DNA from: Gaiellasilicea sp037720595
GTDB lineage: Bacteria > Actinomycetota > Thermoleophilia > Gaiellales > Gaiellaceae
Reading direction: 5' to 3'
Assembly: GCA_037720595.1 (NCBI GenBank)
Contig: JBBJLW010000014.1
Location: 1-64,000, forward strand
DNA length: 64,000 nucleotides
The notes below the pieces were generated by a model. That model was not told the DNA's origin and searched no databases. It was given only the letters and a program-made list of their open reading frames with translations. Both the position numbers and the translations under genes were made by a program. Shown piece after piece: positions 17,678-26,756 of the stretch (position 1 is the stretch's first letter; every line of letters begins with the position of its first letter).

Positions 17678-18487
17678 GTGGCGCACTCGGTCGTCATGAT
17701 CTCCGGCGACGGCATGAGCGACCACGACCTCGGCGAAACGCAGCTTCACCTCGACGGAAACGGCGACGGACGACGGGTTCTCAGTTTGTACGACAGCGGC
17801 CTCGTCGCCGTCCCGCCTTGGATCTGGAAGCTGACGGAGCTCGAATCGCTCAACCTCTCGCAGAACTCGCTCCTCGAGATCTCCGGCGAGCTCGCGCAGC
17901 TGACGCGGCTGCGGATGCTCGATCTCGGGCACAACACGCTCCACGCGCTGCCCGCAGCCATCGGGACGCTCGAGCGGCTCGAATATCTGTACGTCAGCGA
18001 CAATTCACTCGGAACATTCCCGCCTGGACTGCTCGCCGGTGCGAAGCGGCTCCGTTACCTCGGCGCTGCGGACGCCGGGCTGACGGGGCTGCCGGACGAG
18101 CTCGGCGAGCTCGTCGCGCTCGAGGAGCTGCGCATCCAGGGAAACAGGATCGCATCGCTTCCCGCTTCGATCGGGCGACTGCGAAACCTGCGCGTGCTCC
18201 TCCTCCGCGGGAATCGCCTCACCCAGGTGCCGCCTACGCTCGGCGAGCTGAGCGAGCTTCGCCACCTCGACCTCAGAGGCAACGAGCTCGACGCGATCCC
18301 GGCGCCACTCGCTCAGCTCGGGCAGCTGACTCACCTCGACCTGCGCTCGAACCGACTCTCCCGGCTGCCGGACTGGGTCACAGAGCTGCCACGGCTCGAA
18401 ACGCTCGACGCGCGCTGGAATACGATCCGCGCCCCCGAGCGGCTGCTCGCGACGCTCGAAGCCCGCGGCTGCCGCGTCCACCTCTGA
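17678..18487 (+). CDS. Leucine-rich-repeat protein
   Basis: 269 aa composed almost wholly of about nine 23-residue LRR units (for example LESLNLSQNSLLEI, LRMLDLGHNTLHAL, LRHLDLRGNELDAI, LTHLDLRSNRLSRL). No signal peptide or other domain is seen, so it is probably a cytoplasmic protein-binding scaffold. Start uncertain: GTG 17678, ATG 17696 and ATG 17714 are in frame and none has a strong ribosome-binding site. Ends 26 nt before a strong terminator. Confidence 0.8.
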   Translation: MAHSVVMISGDGMSDHDLGETQLHLDGNGDGRRVLSLYDSGLVAVPPWIWKLTELESLNLSQNSLLEISGELAQLTRLRMLDLGHNTLHALPAAIGTLERLEYLYVSDNSLGTFPPGLLAGAKRLRYLGAADAGLTGLPDELGELVALEELRIQGNRIASLPASIGRLRNLRVLLLRGNRLTQVPPTLGELSELRHLDLRGNELDAIPAPLAQLGQLTHLDLRSNRLSRLPDWVTELPRLETLDARWNTIRAPERLLATLEARGCRVHL

Positions 18488-18513
18488 GGTCGAGCTCACC
18501 ACCGGGTTGCCGA

Positions 18514-18571
18514 GCGGCCCGCTCGTCTCGGGATCGGCGACTGCCGGTCCGATCCGAGACGAGCGGGCCGC
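18514..18571. terminator. Bidirectional terminator hairpin
   Basis: An 18-bp perfect stem (GCGGCCCGCTCGTCTCGG and its complement), extended by an inner GATCGG/CCGATC-like pairing and followed by T-rich sequence, between the LRR gene and the convergent ahcY gene. Confidence 0.85.
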
Positions 18572-18586
18572 CCTTTCGCGCCTTTT

Positions 18587-20041
18587 CTAGTAGCGGTAGT
18601 GATCCGGCTTGTACGGGCCGTCCGCCGGGATCCCGAGGTAGTCCGCCTGGTCGGCCGTCAGCTCGGTCAACCTCACGCCGAGAGCGGGAAGATGGAGCCG
18701 CGCCACCTTCTCGTCGAGGTGCTTCGGCAGCACGTAGACCTTCTTCTCGTAGTCGTCGGGCTGCGTGAAGAGCTCGATCTGCGCGATCGTCTGGTTCGAG
18801 AACGAGCTCGACATCACGAAGCTCGGATGCCCGGTCGCGTTGCCCAGATTCATCAGGCGCCCCTCCGAGAGGAGGATCACCGAGTGCCCGTCGGGAAACA
18901 CCCACGCGTCGACCTGCGGCTTGATGTTCACTCTCTCGATCCCCGGTACCTCGGCGAGCCCGGCGATGTCGATCTCGTTGTCGAAGTGGCCGATGTTCCC
19001 GACGATCGCCTGGTGCTTCATCCGGGACAGATGATCGGCGGTGACGATGTCCTTGTTGCCGGTCGCGGTGATGAAGATGTCCGCGGTCTCGACGACGTCC
19101 TCGAGCGTCGCGACCTGATAGCCCTCCATCGCGGCCTGGAGCGCGCAGATCGGATCGATCTCCGTCACGATCACCCGCGCGCCCTGGCCGCGCAGCGAGT
19201 CGGCGCAACCCTTGCCGACGTCGCCGTACCCGCAGACCACTGCGACCTTGCCGCCGATCATCACGTCCGTGCCGCGGTTGATCCCGTCGATCAGGGAATG
19301 ACGGCACCCGTAGAGGTTGTCGAACTTCGACTTCGTGACCGAGTCGTTCACGTTGATCGCCGGGAAGAGCAGCGTCCCGGCCTGCTCCATCTGGTAGAGG
19401 CGATGGACGCCGGTCGTCGTCTCCTCCGTGACGCCCTTGATTCCCTGGCCGATCCGCGTCCAGCGCTGCGGGTCGTCCTGGATCGACCGCTGCAGGAGCG
19501 CGAGGACGTACCGAAGCTCCTCCGACTCCGCCGTGGCGGGGTCGGGGACGACGCCGGCCGCCTCGTACTCCGTTCCCTTGTGAACGAGAAGGGTTGCGTC
19601 GCCGCCGTCGTCGAGGATCATGTTCGGGCCGCCGTCGGGCCAGATGAGCGCCTGCTCGGTGCACCACCAGTATTCCTCGAGCGTCTCGCCCTTCCAGGCG
19701 AAGACCGGGATGCCCGCGGGCTCGTCGATCGTCCCCTCGGGACCGATCGCGACGGCCGCCGCAGCGTGATCCTGCGTCGAGAAGATGTTGCAGCTCGCCC
19801 AGCGAACCTCGGCGCCGAGGGCGACCAGCGTCTCGATTAACACAGCGGTCTGGATCGTCATGTGCAGCGAGCCGGTGACGCGCGCGCCCGCGAGCGGCTG
19901 CGACTCGGCGAACTCGCTCCGAAGCGCCATCAGACCGGGCATCTCGTGCTCGGCGAGGCCTATCTCCTTGCGGCCGAACTCGGCCAGCGACAGGTCGGCC
20001 ACCTTGTAGTCGCTGCTCTGGGTCACTGCGGTGATGCTCAT
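18587..20041 (-). CDS. ahcY: Adenosylhomocysteinase (S-adenosylhomocysteine hydrolase)
   Basis: 484 aa. Splits S-adenosylhomocysteine into adenosine and homocysteine with bound NAD. N-terminal substrate domain LHMTIQTAVLIETL and SCNIFSTQDHAAAA; NAD-binding motif VCGYGDVGKGCA near 255; C-terminus KPDHYRY is the family signature. The 40-residue insertion between about 150 and 190 is common in actinobacterial and eukaryotic forms. Clustered on the same strand with a truncated MetE-like gene, an adenosine-kinase-like PfkB gene and metK, together forming the activated methyl cycle. Confidence 0.97.
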   Translation of the reverse strand: MSITAVTQSSDYKVADLSLAEFGRKEIGLAEHEMPGLMALRSEFAESQPLAGARVTGSLHMTIQTAVLIETLVALGAEVRWASCNIFSTQDHAAAAVAIGPEGTIDEPAGIPVFAWKGETLEEYWWCTEQALIWPDGGPNMILDDGGDATLLVHKGTEYEAAGVVPDPATAESEELRYVLALLQRSIQDDPQRWTRIGQGIKGVTEETTTGVHRLYQMEQAGTLLFPAINVNDSVTKSKFDNLYGCRHSLIDGINRGTDVMIGGKVAVVCGYGDVGKGCADSLRGQGARVIVTEIDPICALQAAMEGYQVATLEDVVETADIFITATGNKDIVTADHLSRMKHQAIVGNIGHFDNEIDIAGLAEVPGIERVNIKPQVDAWVFPDGHSVILLSEGRLMNLGNATGHPSFVMSSSFSNQTIAQIELFTQPDDYEKKVYVLPKHLDEKVARLHLPALGVRLTELTADQADYLGIPADGPYKPDHYRY

Positions 20042-20134
20042 GGAACCTCCGTCGGTGTGGGTTGGAGCCTGGCGTGTCGTACGGGCGCCGCGAAGAAATC
20101 GGGCGACGTCGGAGACAACGTACTGGCAACGAGC

Positions 20135-20401
20135 TCAAGGCTTGCGCGCTCCGATAGAGGTCCGGCACGCGAGGAACGTCTTGCGCCCGCCGAAGATCAC
20201 CTCGAGCGCCTCGAGCATCAACTGCAGGCGATCGGCGACGATCTCGCCGTCGGGAATCCTTCGTACTTTGTCGCCGACGGCTTCGCTGACCGTGCGGAGG
20301 ACGTCGTCGGCGCTCGGAAGCGGGATGCTGCCGGCCAGGTGGATCCCGAACGGCAGGTACGTGGACGGGTGCGCCGGCTCCGTCACGCCGGCGGTCGCCA
20401 C
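20135..20401 (-). pseudogene. Truncated MetE/UROD-like protein (N-terminal fragment)
   Basis: 88-aa frame. Residues 18-53 (FGIHLAGSIPLPSADDV and VGDKVRRIPDGE) match the opening of a roughly 370-aa family related to cobalamin-independent methionine synthase/uroporphyrinogen decarboxylase barrels. After IPDGE the match stops and an unrelated 35-residue tail leads to a stop, so most of the barrel is missing. It sits 10 nt downstream of the PfkB gene and 93 nt before ahcY, where a methionine-forming enzyme would make sense. Family call from memory of the motif. Confidence 0.5.
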
Positions 20402-20411
20402 GTCGCTCGCG

Positions 20412-21347
20412 TCAGGTTCCTCGCGCGAAGATCGGCGCTTCGAAGACCGTGATCGAGCGGAACTCCTCGAAGCGCTGCGCGATCTCCTCGTGCGTCAACC
20501 GCTGGAGACGGTCGCTGCCGAAGTCCTCGACGCAGAAGGACGCAACAGTCGACGCGCACACCGCCGCGCAGCGCAGGTCGCTCTCCGACCAGCTCGACGA
20601 CCCGAGCGAGTCGAGGTAGCCGAAGAAGCCGCCCGCGAACGAGTCGCCGGCCCCGGTAGGATCGACGACGCGCTCGAGCGGATATCCGGGAACCGAGAAG
20701 AACCCGTCGTCACTGAACATGCACGCTCCGTACGGGCCTTCCTTGACGACGAGTAGCTGCGGCCCGAGCGCGCGGATCTGCTTCGCCGCCAGAGCGATGT
20801 TCGGCTCGCCCGTGAGCATCCGCACCTCGATGTCGTTGAAGACGACGACGTCGACCTCGCGCATCGTCTGGATCAGCGAGTCGCGCGCCGAGTCGATCCA
20901 GTAGTTCATCGAGTCGAGCCCGACGAGGTGGGCCCGCGTGCACTGCGCTCGAACACGCCGCTGCAGGTCGGGCTGGATGTTCGCGAGGAACAGGATCGAG
21001 GCGGAGCGCGCAGCCGGCGACAGGGTCGGGTCGAAGTCGGCGAACACGTTCAACTGGGTGTCGAGCGTGTGTGCGACGTTCATGTCGCCCTCGTAGCGGC
21101 CCTTCCAGAAGAACGATCGTTCGCCCTCCACTTGCTCCAGATCGTCGATGTTGATCCCGCGCGAGCGGAAGACGTCGAGCTCGGCATCGCCGAAGTCCTC
21201 GCCGACGACGCCGACGACGCTGACGTCGGTGAAGAAGCTCGCCGCGATCGAGAAGTGAGTCGCAGCACCGCCCATGATCCGGTCGCGGTGCCCGAAAGGC
21301 GTCTCGAGCGCATCGAAGGCGACCGATCCGACAACGGTGACGGCCAC
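20412..21347 (-). CDS. PfkB-family kinase, probable adenosine kinase
   Basis: 311 aa from GTG 21347, which lies 2 nt after the metK stop. PfkB signature DPTGAGDSFAGGFFG near 240 with the catalytic Asp, plus an N-terminal glycine motif (MGGAATHFSIAASFF). The ahcY neighbour releases adenosine, so an adenosine-phosphorylating role like that of mycobacterial PfkB adenosine kinase fits; a ribose or nucleoside substrate is not excluded. The alternative start at 21419 would run inside metK and is rejected. Confidence 0.75.
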   Translation of the reverse strand: MAVTVVGSVAFDALETPFGHRDRIMGGAATHFSIAASFFTDVSVVGVVGEDFGDAELDVFRSRGINIDDLEQVEGERSFFWKGRYEGDMNVAHTLDTQLNVFADFDPTLSPAARSASILFLANIQPDLQRRVRAQCTRAHLVGLDSMNYWIDSARDSLIQTMREVDVVVFNDIEVRMLTGEPNIALAAKQIRALGPQLLVVKEGPYGACMFSDDGFFSVPGYPLERVVDPTGAGDSFAGGFFGYLDSLGSSSWSESDLRCAAVCASTVASFCVEDFGSDRLQRLTHEEIAQRFEEFRSITVFEAPIFARGT

Positions 21348-21349
21348 GT

Positions 21350-22612
21350 CTAGACGGCTTCCTCGACGAGGAGGCCGGCCGCCTGCCGCAGAACGTCGGC
21401 CCGGTCCGTCCGCTCCCATGGAAAGTCGTGGTCGTTACGGCCGAAGTGTCCGTACGCGGCGGTAGGACGGTAGATCGGGCGGCGGAGATCGAGATCGCGG
21501 AGGATCGCCGCGGGTCGCAGGTCGAAATGCTCTTCGATCAGGGCCTCGATCTGCGGTACGGGGATCGCCTGCGTCCCGTGACACTCGACCTCGATCGAGA
21601 ACGGGTGGGCGACGCCGATCGCGTATGCGACCTGGATCTCGCAGCGGGTCGCTAGGCCTGCAGCGACGACGTTCTTGGCAACGTAACGGGCGGCGTACGC
21701 CGCGGAGCGATCGACCTTCGTCGGATCCTTGCCGGAGAAGGCGCCGCCGCCGTGCCGAGCCGCGCCGCCGTAGGTGTCGACGATGATCTTGCGGCCGGTG
21801 AGGCCGCAGTCGCCCACCGGCCCGCCCACGACGAAGCGTCCGGTCGGGTTGACGTAGACGAAGTCGGGATCGTCGAAGCTCCGCTCGTCGTACAAGTCGC
21901 TCGGCAGGACCGGACCGAAGACGTGCTCGATCAGATCGCTCCTGATCGTCGTCTCGGGATCGACGCCGTCGGCGTGCTGCGTCGAGATCAGGACGCGCAT
22001 GATCTCGACCGGGGTCCGGCGGCCGTTCTCGTCGATCTCGTAGCGAACGGTCACCTGCGACTTCCCGTCGGGCCGCAGGTAGGGGAGCGTCCCGTCCTTG
22101 CGCACCGCCGCGAGCCGCCGTGTCAACCGGTGCGCGAGCGTGATCGGCAGCGGCATCAGCGTGTCCGTCTCGGTGCAGGCGTAGCCGAACATCATTCCCT
22201 GGTCGCCGGCGCCGACGAGGTCGAGCGGGTCTCTGTGGCCGTGCTGCGCCTCGAACGAGGCGTCCACACCCTGGGCGATGTCCGCCGACTGCTTGTCGAG
22301 CGTGACCTTGATCTCGCAGGTCTCGGCGTTGAAGCCCGGCTCGACGTAGCCGATCTCGGCGATCCGTTCCCGGACGATGCGCGGGACATCCACATCTGCA
22401 CGCGAGGTGATCTCGCCGGCCACGACCACCAGATTCGTCGTCACGAGCGTCTCGCACGCGACGCGACTCAGTGGATCCTGCTCGAGCATCGCATCGAGCA
22501 CGGAATCCGAGATCTGGTCGGCGACCTTGTCCGGATGTCCTTCGGTGACGGATTCGGACGAGAACACGAAGTCGCGCGACTCCTCCAGGTCCGTTCGGGT
22601 CTCGTTGTTCAT
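21350..22612 (-). CDS. metK: S-adenosylmethionine synthetase
   Basis: 420 aa from ATG 22612. Makes S-adenosylmethionine from methionine and ATP. Seen: SVTEGHPDKVADQISD at the N-terminus, GAGDQGMMFGYA near 130, and the phosphate-binding GGGAFSGKDPTKVDRSAAY near 275. The C-terminal half is typical of the family. No SAM-I or SAM-II riboswitch is evident in the 84-bp leader. First gene of the methyl-cycle operon, divergent from the Lrp/AsnC gene, which may control it. Confidence 0.97.
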   Translation of the reverse strand: MNNETRTDLEESRDFVFSSESVTEGHPDKVADQISDSVLDAMLEQDPLSRVACETLVTTNLVVVAGEITSRADVDVPRIVRERIAEIGYVEPGFNAETCEIKVTLDKQSADIAQGVDASFEAQHGHRDPLDLVGAGDQGMMFGYACTETDTLMPLPITLAHRLTRRLAAVRKDGTLPYLRPDGKSQVTVRYEIDENGRRTPVEIMRVLISTQHADGVDPETTIRSDLIEHVFGPVLPSDLYDERSFDDPDFVYVNPTGRFVVGGPVGDCGLTGRKIIVDTYGGAARHGGGAFSGKDPTKVDRSAAYAARYVAKNVVAAGLATRCEIQVAYAIGVAHPFSIEVECHGTQAIPVPQIEALIEEHFDLRPAAILRDLDLRRPIYRPTAAYGHFGRNDHDFPWERTDRADVLRQAAGLLVEEAV

Positions 22613-22696
22613 TCGGGCTGTCCTTCCGTAAAATATGAGCAGAGCATCTCGTTTCCTCTCGTTGAATCGGCGAGGATAAACGTCTGGTGGCCCCAC

Positions 22697-23197
22697 ATGA
22701 ACACTGATCCGCACGATCGGCCGCAGAAGTCCCTCTCGATCCCCTTGGATCGAACGGAACGTGCGATTCTGGCTGTCCTGCAACAGAACGCACGGATCTC
22801 GAACCGGGCCCTCTCAGAGTACGTGGGGATCGCCGCGTCGACGTGCCTCGAGCGTGTCCGCCGGCTGCGGACGCGCGGTGTGATCCGCGGGTTTCATGCA
22901 GACGTCGATCCGAGCACGATCGGTCGCCCGATTCAGGCGCTCATCGCCGTTCGCCTTCGGGCCCACAGCCGGGAGCCAATCGACGCGTTCTATCGGCACA
23001 TCACCGAGCTGCCCGAGGCGCTCGCGGTCTACCACGTCGCCGGTGCCGACGACTACCTCATCCACGTCGCCGTGGAGGACACGACGACGCTGCGCGACCT
23101 CGTTGTCGACGACTTCACCGCCCGGCCCGAGGTCGATCACGTCGAGACCCGCCTCGTCTTCGAGTTCATGCGCAAGCACGCAATAGAGCCTGTCTAG
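22697..23197 (+). CDS. Lrp/AsnC-family transcriptional regulator
   Basis: 166 aa from ATG 22697. N-terminal winged HTH (LDRTERAILAVLQQNARISNRALSEYVGIAASTCLERVRRL split over residues 17-58) and a C-terminal RAM/AsnC ligand-binding domain (about 75-155, VYHVAGADDYLIHVAVED). Divergent from metK with an 84-bp shared promoter region. It probably senses an amino acid such as methionine and may regulate metK-PfkB-ahcY; that link is inference from position. Confidence 0.88.
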   Translation: MNTDPHDRPQKSLSIPLDRTERAILAVLQQNARISNRALSEYVGIAASTCLERVRRLRTRGVIRGFHADVDPSTIGRPIQALIAVRLRAHSREPIDAFYRHITELPEALAVYHVAGADDYLIHVAVEDTTTLRDLVVDDFTARPEVDHVETRLVFEFMRKHAIEPV

Positions 23198-23203
23198 CGG
23201 CTC

Positions 23204-23746
23204 GTGACCGCGGCGAACGTCGAGAGCAAGGTCCAGTGCTCGGACCTCGAGGCGGTTGCGAAACGCGCGGCCGCAGCCGGCGCGGTCTACGCGGGAGCGC
23301 TGCGCCAGACCGACACGTACTTCGTGGCCGTCGGCACCGGCCGGCTGAAGCTTCGCGAGGTCTCCCACGAGGCGCCGGACGGAACGCTGGTGGAGAGCGC
23401 CGAGCTGATCGGGTACGAGCGGCCGGATCGGACAGGCGCGCGCGTCAGCACCTACTCGCGCGAGCCGGTCGACGATCCCGCAACGCGGGCTGCAGAGCTC
23501 GCCGCCGAACTCGGGCTCAGGGGGGTGGTCACGAAGCGGCGAGACCTGTGGCTACTCGACCGGACGCGAATCCATCTCGACCGAGTCTCGGGCCTCGGTG
23601 ACTTCGTCGAGCTCGAGACGGTGGCGGAGGGCGCCGTCGGCCCGGCGGACTGGGCCGAGCACGACGCCGTCGCCGCCGCGCTCGGCCTCGACCTGTCCGC
23701 GTCGACGCCGTCGTCCTACATCGACCTCGCGGAGGCGATCAGCTAG
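23204..23746 (+). CDS. CYTH-domain protein (class IV adenylyl cyclase-like)
   Basis: 180 aa. Starts with NVESKVQ, the ExK core of the CYTH triphosphate tunnel metalloenzyme fold, then DTYFVAVGTGRLKLRE (typical of CyaB-like members), a basic VVTKRRDLW strand and LGDFVELETV near the C-terminus. It should bind a triphosphate; whether it makes cAMP or hydrolyses triphosphates cannot be told. GTG 23204 lies 6 nt after the Lrp stop, so the two are probably co-transcribed. Confidence 0.78.
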   Translation: MTAANVESKVQCSDLEAVAKRAAAAGAVYAGALRQTDTYFVAVGTGRLKLREVSHEAPDGTLVESAELIGYERPDRTGARVSTYSREPVDDPATRAAELAAELGLRGVVTKRRDLWLLDRTRIHLDRVSGLGDFVELETVAEGAVGPADWAEHDAVAAALGLDLSASTPSSYIDLAEAIS

Positions 23747-23801
23747 ACAGTTCCGGCGGCGAGCTTTCTGTGGACGACGCCGACGACGACCGCGCCGTCG
23801 A

Positions 23802-24281
23802 TCACGGCGACGGCGTGCTCGTGAACGCCGCCAGCCGTGCCGCTGCCTTGCGCCTCACCGCCGCGCGCAGGAGCGGTGTCCAGCCGAAGAGCAGCCCGAC
23901 CGGGCCCAGCGCCTGGCGGGCCCAGCGGTGGAAGCTGAACTCGTCGTTGTGCTCGACGATCAGCCCGTCCTTGAAGCGAAAGCTCGCACGGATGTCGTTG
24001 ACCACCGGACGCCCGGTTTGGGTGAACGTGTAGCGGGCCCGCCAGCGCGCCGATCCGCGCTCCTCGCCGGCCTCGTGCTCGAGCAGTTCGACGCGGACGT
24101 CGGCCGGTCCCGTCGTGAACATCCGCCACATCGCCCCCGGCTGGCCGCCGCGCAGATCCGGAAAGACCGGGTCGGAGAAGCGGACGTAGGGCGCGTAGGA
24201 AGCGGCCATCGTCTCGCCGTCACCCTCGTCGAACGCGCTGTAGAACCGCTCGATCAACGCCATATGAGCGTCGGCGGGCAC
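23802..24281 (-). CDS. SnoaL/NTF2-like domain protein
   Basis: 159 aa from GTG 24281 (ATG 24263 is an alternative giving 153 aa). Alpha+beta cone fold pattern: IERFYSAFDEGDGETMAASY, then VRFSDPVF, MWRMFTTGPADVRVELLEHE, and DIRASFRFKDGLIVEHNDEFSFHRW split over the last strands. Members are small enzymes or ligand-binding proteins with no common reaction. It follows the flavoprotein gene with 28 nt between, so the two may be co-transcribed. Confidence 0.7.
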   Translation of the reverse strand: MPADAHMALIERFYSAFDEGDGETMAASYAPYVRFSDPVFPDLRGGQPGAMWRMFTTGPADVRVELLEHEAGEERGSARWRARYTFTQTGRPVVNDIRASFRFKDGLIVEHNDEFSFHRWARQALGPVGLLFGWTPLLRAAVRRKAAARLAAFTSTPSP

Positions 24282-24309
24282 CGTGGCGATGCTAACGGAA
24301 GCGAGCCCG

Positions 24310-26049
24310 CTACTCGAGCAGGCGGCCGGCGGCGCCGAGTTCCGGTCCGGCGGCAAGCGCGGAGACTTCGGCGGAAGCCTGCGGGATTGGCTCGCGGGAT
24401 ACAGCTCCGTGGTTCGCCCAGACGAGGTTCACCTGCAACGCAGGATCCTGGTCGGGGAAGTCGACGCGGTTGTGGGCGCCCCGGGTCTCGCGCCGCTCCA
24501 GGGCGCAGTCGAGCGTCGCGCGAGCGGCGAGCAGCGAGCCCTGCAGGTCGAACGCGTGAGCGAGATCGTCATAGCCGGCGATGTCGGGCCGCACCTCCAG
24601 TTGGCGCGCTCGCGCGGCGACCTCCACGAGGTGCGCGAGACCCTCGCGCAGGCCTGTCTCGGACCGGATCACGCCCGCACACTCGGACATGAGGTCGCGG
24701 ACTGCCCGCTGCAGCGGGCGCGCGAACTCCGCGCCGCGGCGGGCGAGTAGCTCGTCGACCTCATCGCGTGCGACGGCGATCGCATCACGGTCGCGCACCT
24801 GGACGTCGAGCTGGGTCGACCAGCGCGCGGCCTCGGCGCCGACGATCCGGCCGAAGACGACGCACTCGGCCAGCGAGTTGCCGCCGAGGCGGTTGGCGCC
24901 GTGCACGCCGGTCGCGCACTCCCCCACCGCGTAGAGCCCTTCGACATCGGTTGCGTGCGTTTCCGGATCGACCCGAACGCCGCCCATCGAGTAGTGGGCA
25001 GTCGGGGCGACCTCGATCGGCGATGTCGTGATGTCGAGCATCGCCAGGTCGAGGAGCTGCCGGTACATGCGCGGCAGCCTGCTCAGCACCAGGTCGCGGT
25101 CGACGTGGGAGACGTCGAGGAGCACGCCGCCGTGGGCCGTGCCGCGGCCCTCCGCTATCTCCGTGTAGTTGGCGAGGGCGACGCGGTCGCGCGTCGAGAG
25201 CTCGAGCCGCTCGGGGTCGTAGCGCTCCATGAACCGCTCGCCGGCGGCGTTGCGCAGGATCCCGCCCTCGCCACGCACCGCCTCGGTCACCAACGTCCCG
25301 GCCGACTCGTCGGGGAACACCATCCCGGTTGGGTGGAACTGGACGAGCTCCATGTCGCGCAGCCGGCAGCCCGCGTCGGCGGCGAGCCGCATCGCGTCCC
25401 CGGTGTTCTCGTCGCGCCGAGAGGACGAGCGGCGCCAGATCCGCGTGTGGCCGCCGGCGGCGAGGACGAGCGCGTCGGCGACGATCACCCAGCGGCTCCC
25501 GTCCTCGACGTCGAACCCGTAGGCGCCGAAGACGCGGCCGTCGTGGACGAGCAGCCGGGTGACGTAGACGTCGTCCCGGATGACGACCCCTACCTCGACC
25601 GCGCGGCGAACGAGCGTCCGCTGGATCTCGCGGCCCGTGTAGTCGCCGGCGAAGCACGTCCGCCTGTAACGGTGGGCGCCGAAGTAACGCTGCGTCAGCT
25701 GCCCGTTGTCCTCCCGGGCGAACTTGGCGCCGTAGCGAACAAGGTCCTCGATCGCGGCCGGCGCCTCACGACAGAGCAGCTCGACCGTGCGCGGGTCGGC
25801 GAGCCAGTACGACTCGCGGAGGGTGTCGGCGGCATGCTGCTGCCAGCTGTCCTCCGGATCCATCGTCCCGAGCGCGGCGTTGATCCCACCGGAAGCGAGC
25901 ACGGTGTGAGCGTCGTCGCGCCGGCGCTTGCCGACGCAGAGGACCTGCACCCCGGTCTCGGCGAGCTCGATCGCGGCCCGCAGGCCGGCCGCACCGGTCC
26001 CGATGACGAGGACGGCGGCGGCGGTCCTACGCTCCTCGACGCGGCTCAT
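24310..26049 (-). CDS. SdhA/FrdA/NadB-like FAD flavoprotein
   Basis: 579 aa from ATG 26049. FAD-binding GTGAAGLRAAIELAE at the N-terminus; the segment HTVLASGGINAALG has the His that carries covalent FAD in SdhA/FrdA; active-site motifs HPTG, TEAVRGEGGIL and HYSMGGV with the family Arg residues; helical C-terminal domain. No iron-sulphur or membrane-anchor subunit gene lies nearby, unlike a normal succinate dehydrogenase, so L-aspartate oxidase or a stand-alone fumarate/succinate enzyme are alternatives. ATG overlaps the TetR stop by 4 nt. Divergent to a ferric-reductase flavocytochrome under the same operator. Confidence 0.82.
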   Translation of the reverse strand: MSRVEERRTAAAVLVIGTGAAGLRAAIELAETGVQVLCVGKRRRDDAHTVLASGGINAALGTMDPEDSWQQHAADTLRESYWLADPRTVELLCREAPAAIEDLVRYGAKFAREDNGQLTQRYFGAHRYRRTCFAGDYTGREIQRTLVRRAVEVGVVIRDDVYVTRLLVHDGRVFGAYGFDVEDGSRWVIVADALVLAAGGHTRIWRRSSSRRDENTGDAMRLAADAGCRLRDMELVQFHPTGMVFPDESAGTLVTEAVRGEGGILRNAAGERFMERYDPERLELSTRDRVALANYTEIAEGRGTAHGGVLLDVSHVDRDLVLSRLPRMYRQLLDLAMLDITTSPIEVAPTAHYSMGGVRVDPETHATDVEGLYAVGECATGVHGANRLGGNSLAECVVFGRIVGAEAARWSTQLDVQVRDRDAIAVARDEVDELLARRGAEFARPLQRAVRDLMSECAGVIRSETGLREGLAHLVEVAARARQLEVRPDIAGYDDLAHAFDLQGSLLAARATLDCALERRETRGAHNRVDFPDQDPALQVNLVWANHGAVSREPIPQASAEVSALAAGPELGAAGRLLE

Positions 26050-26702
26050 GCGGGCGAGCCTGTCGCGAGTCGTTCGAGCTCGGCCCGGAGGCCGGTGAGG
26101 ATGAGGTCGAGACCGCTCTCGAACACGGCGCCGTGATCGGCCGCGACGAGCCGCGAAGCCAGCTCGGAGATCCGCGGGAACTCGGCGGCGGGAAGTTCGC
26201 GCGGGTCGAGGCGATGCTCGACGCCGTCTGCCTGCGCGCCGAGGGCGCGACCCGTCACCTCCTCGAGCGCGAAGCCGCGGGTAAAGCTCGCGAGCGTGCG
26301 GAAGGCGACGATCGACGTCTGCTCGTCCAGGCCGGCGCGGCGCAGGAGGTCGTACGCAGCGTCGATCCGACGGAGCGCCTCGGGCGTCGCCAGCGGCCGC
26401 ATCGTCACGAGCGGAAAGGCGTTCGGGTGTGCCAGCGCGGCCTGACGGTAGGACCGACCGACGCCTCGCCACGCCTCGGCCCAGTCGCCATCGTCGACGG
26501 CCGGTACGTCGATCTCGAGCACGATCAGCTCGACGATCCCGTCGAGCAGCGCCTCCTTGTTCGGCACGTGCCGGTAGAGCGACATCGCCTCGACCCCGAC
26601 CTCGGCGCCGAGGCGTCGCATCGTCAGGGCGCCTAGCCCCTCCGCGTCGACGATCGCGAGCGCCGCCTCGAGCACCCGCTGCCGGCTCAGCCGTTCTTTC
26701 AC
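26046..26702 (-). CDS. TetR-family transcriptional regulator
   Basis: 218 aa. N-terminal HTH: LSRQRVLEAALAIVDAEGLG, then MRRLGAEVGVEAMSLYRHVP, the classic TetR/TetR_C type recognition region; all-helical ligand-binding C-terminus. First gene of the minus-strand unit with the flavoprotein. A palindrome 10 nt upstream of its start (26713-26735) is the likely operator for both this unit and the divergent flavocytochrome gene. Confidence 0.9.
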   Translation of the reverse strand: MKERLSRQRVLEAALAIVDAEGLGALTMRRLGAEVGVEAMSLYRHVPNKEALLDGIVELIVLEIDVPAVDDGDWAEAWRGVGRSYRQAALAHPNAFPLVTMRPLATPEALRRIDAAYDLLRRAGLDEQTSIVAFRTLASFTRGFALEEVTGRALGAQADGVEHRLDPRELPAAEFPRISELASRLVAADHGAVFESGLDLILTGLRAELERLATGSPA

Positions 26703-26712
26703 GCTGCTAGCT

Positions 26713-26735
26713 TACACCGTAACGCTTACGCTGTA
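26713..26735. promoter_or_regulatory. Palindromic TetR-type operator in divergent promoter
   Basis: 23-bp imperfect palindrome TACACCGTAA CGC TTACGCTGTA; the two arms match apart from the C/G positions inside the arms. It lies in the 54-bp gap between the TetR gene and the flavocytochrome gene, where it can block transcription in both directions. Confidence 0.65.
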
Positions 26736-26756
26736 CGCTACGGGAGTGAACATCGC

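Noticed and set aside
20042..20134. Possible SAH riboswitch upstream of ahcY
   Set aside because: A GCCAGGCTCC stretch is suggestive, but the remaining consensus (GAGGAGCGCTGC-type segment and pairing) was not found.
22613..22696. SAM riboswitch upstream of metK
   Set aside because: The 84-bp leader has no recognisable SAM-I or SAM-II core and is shared with a divergent Lrp/AsnC gene, which is a better candidate regulator.
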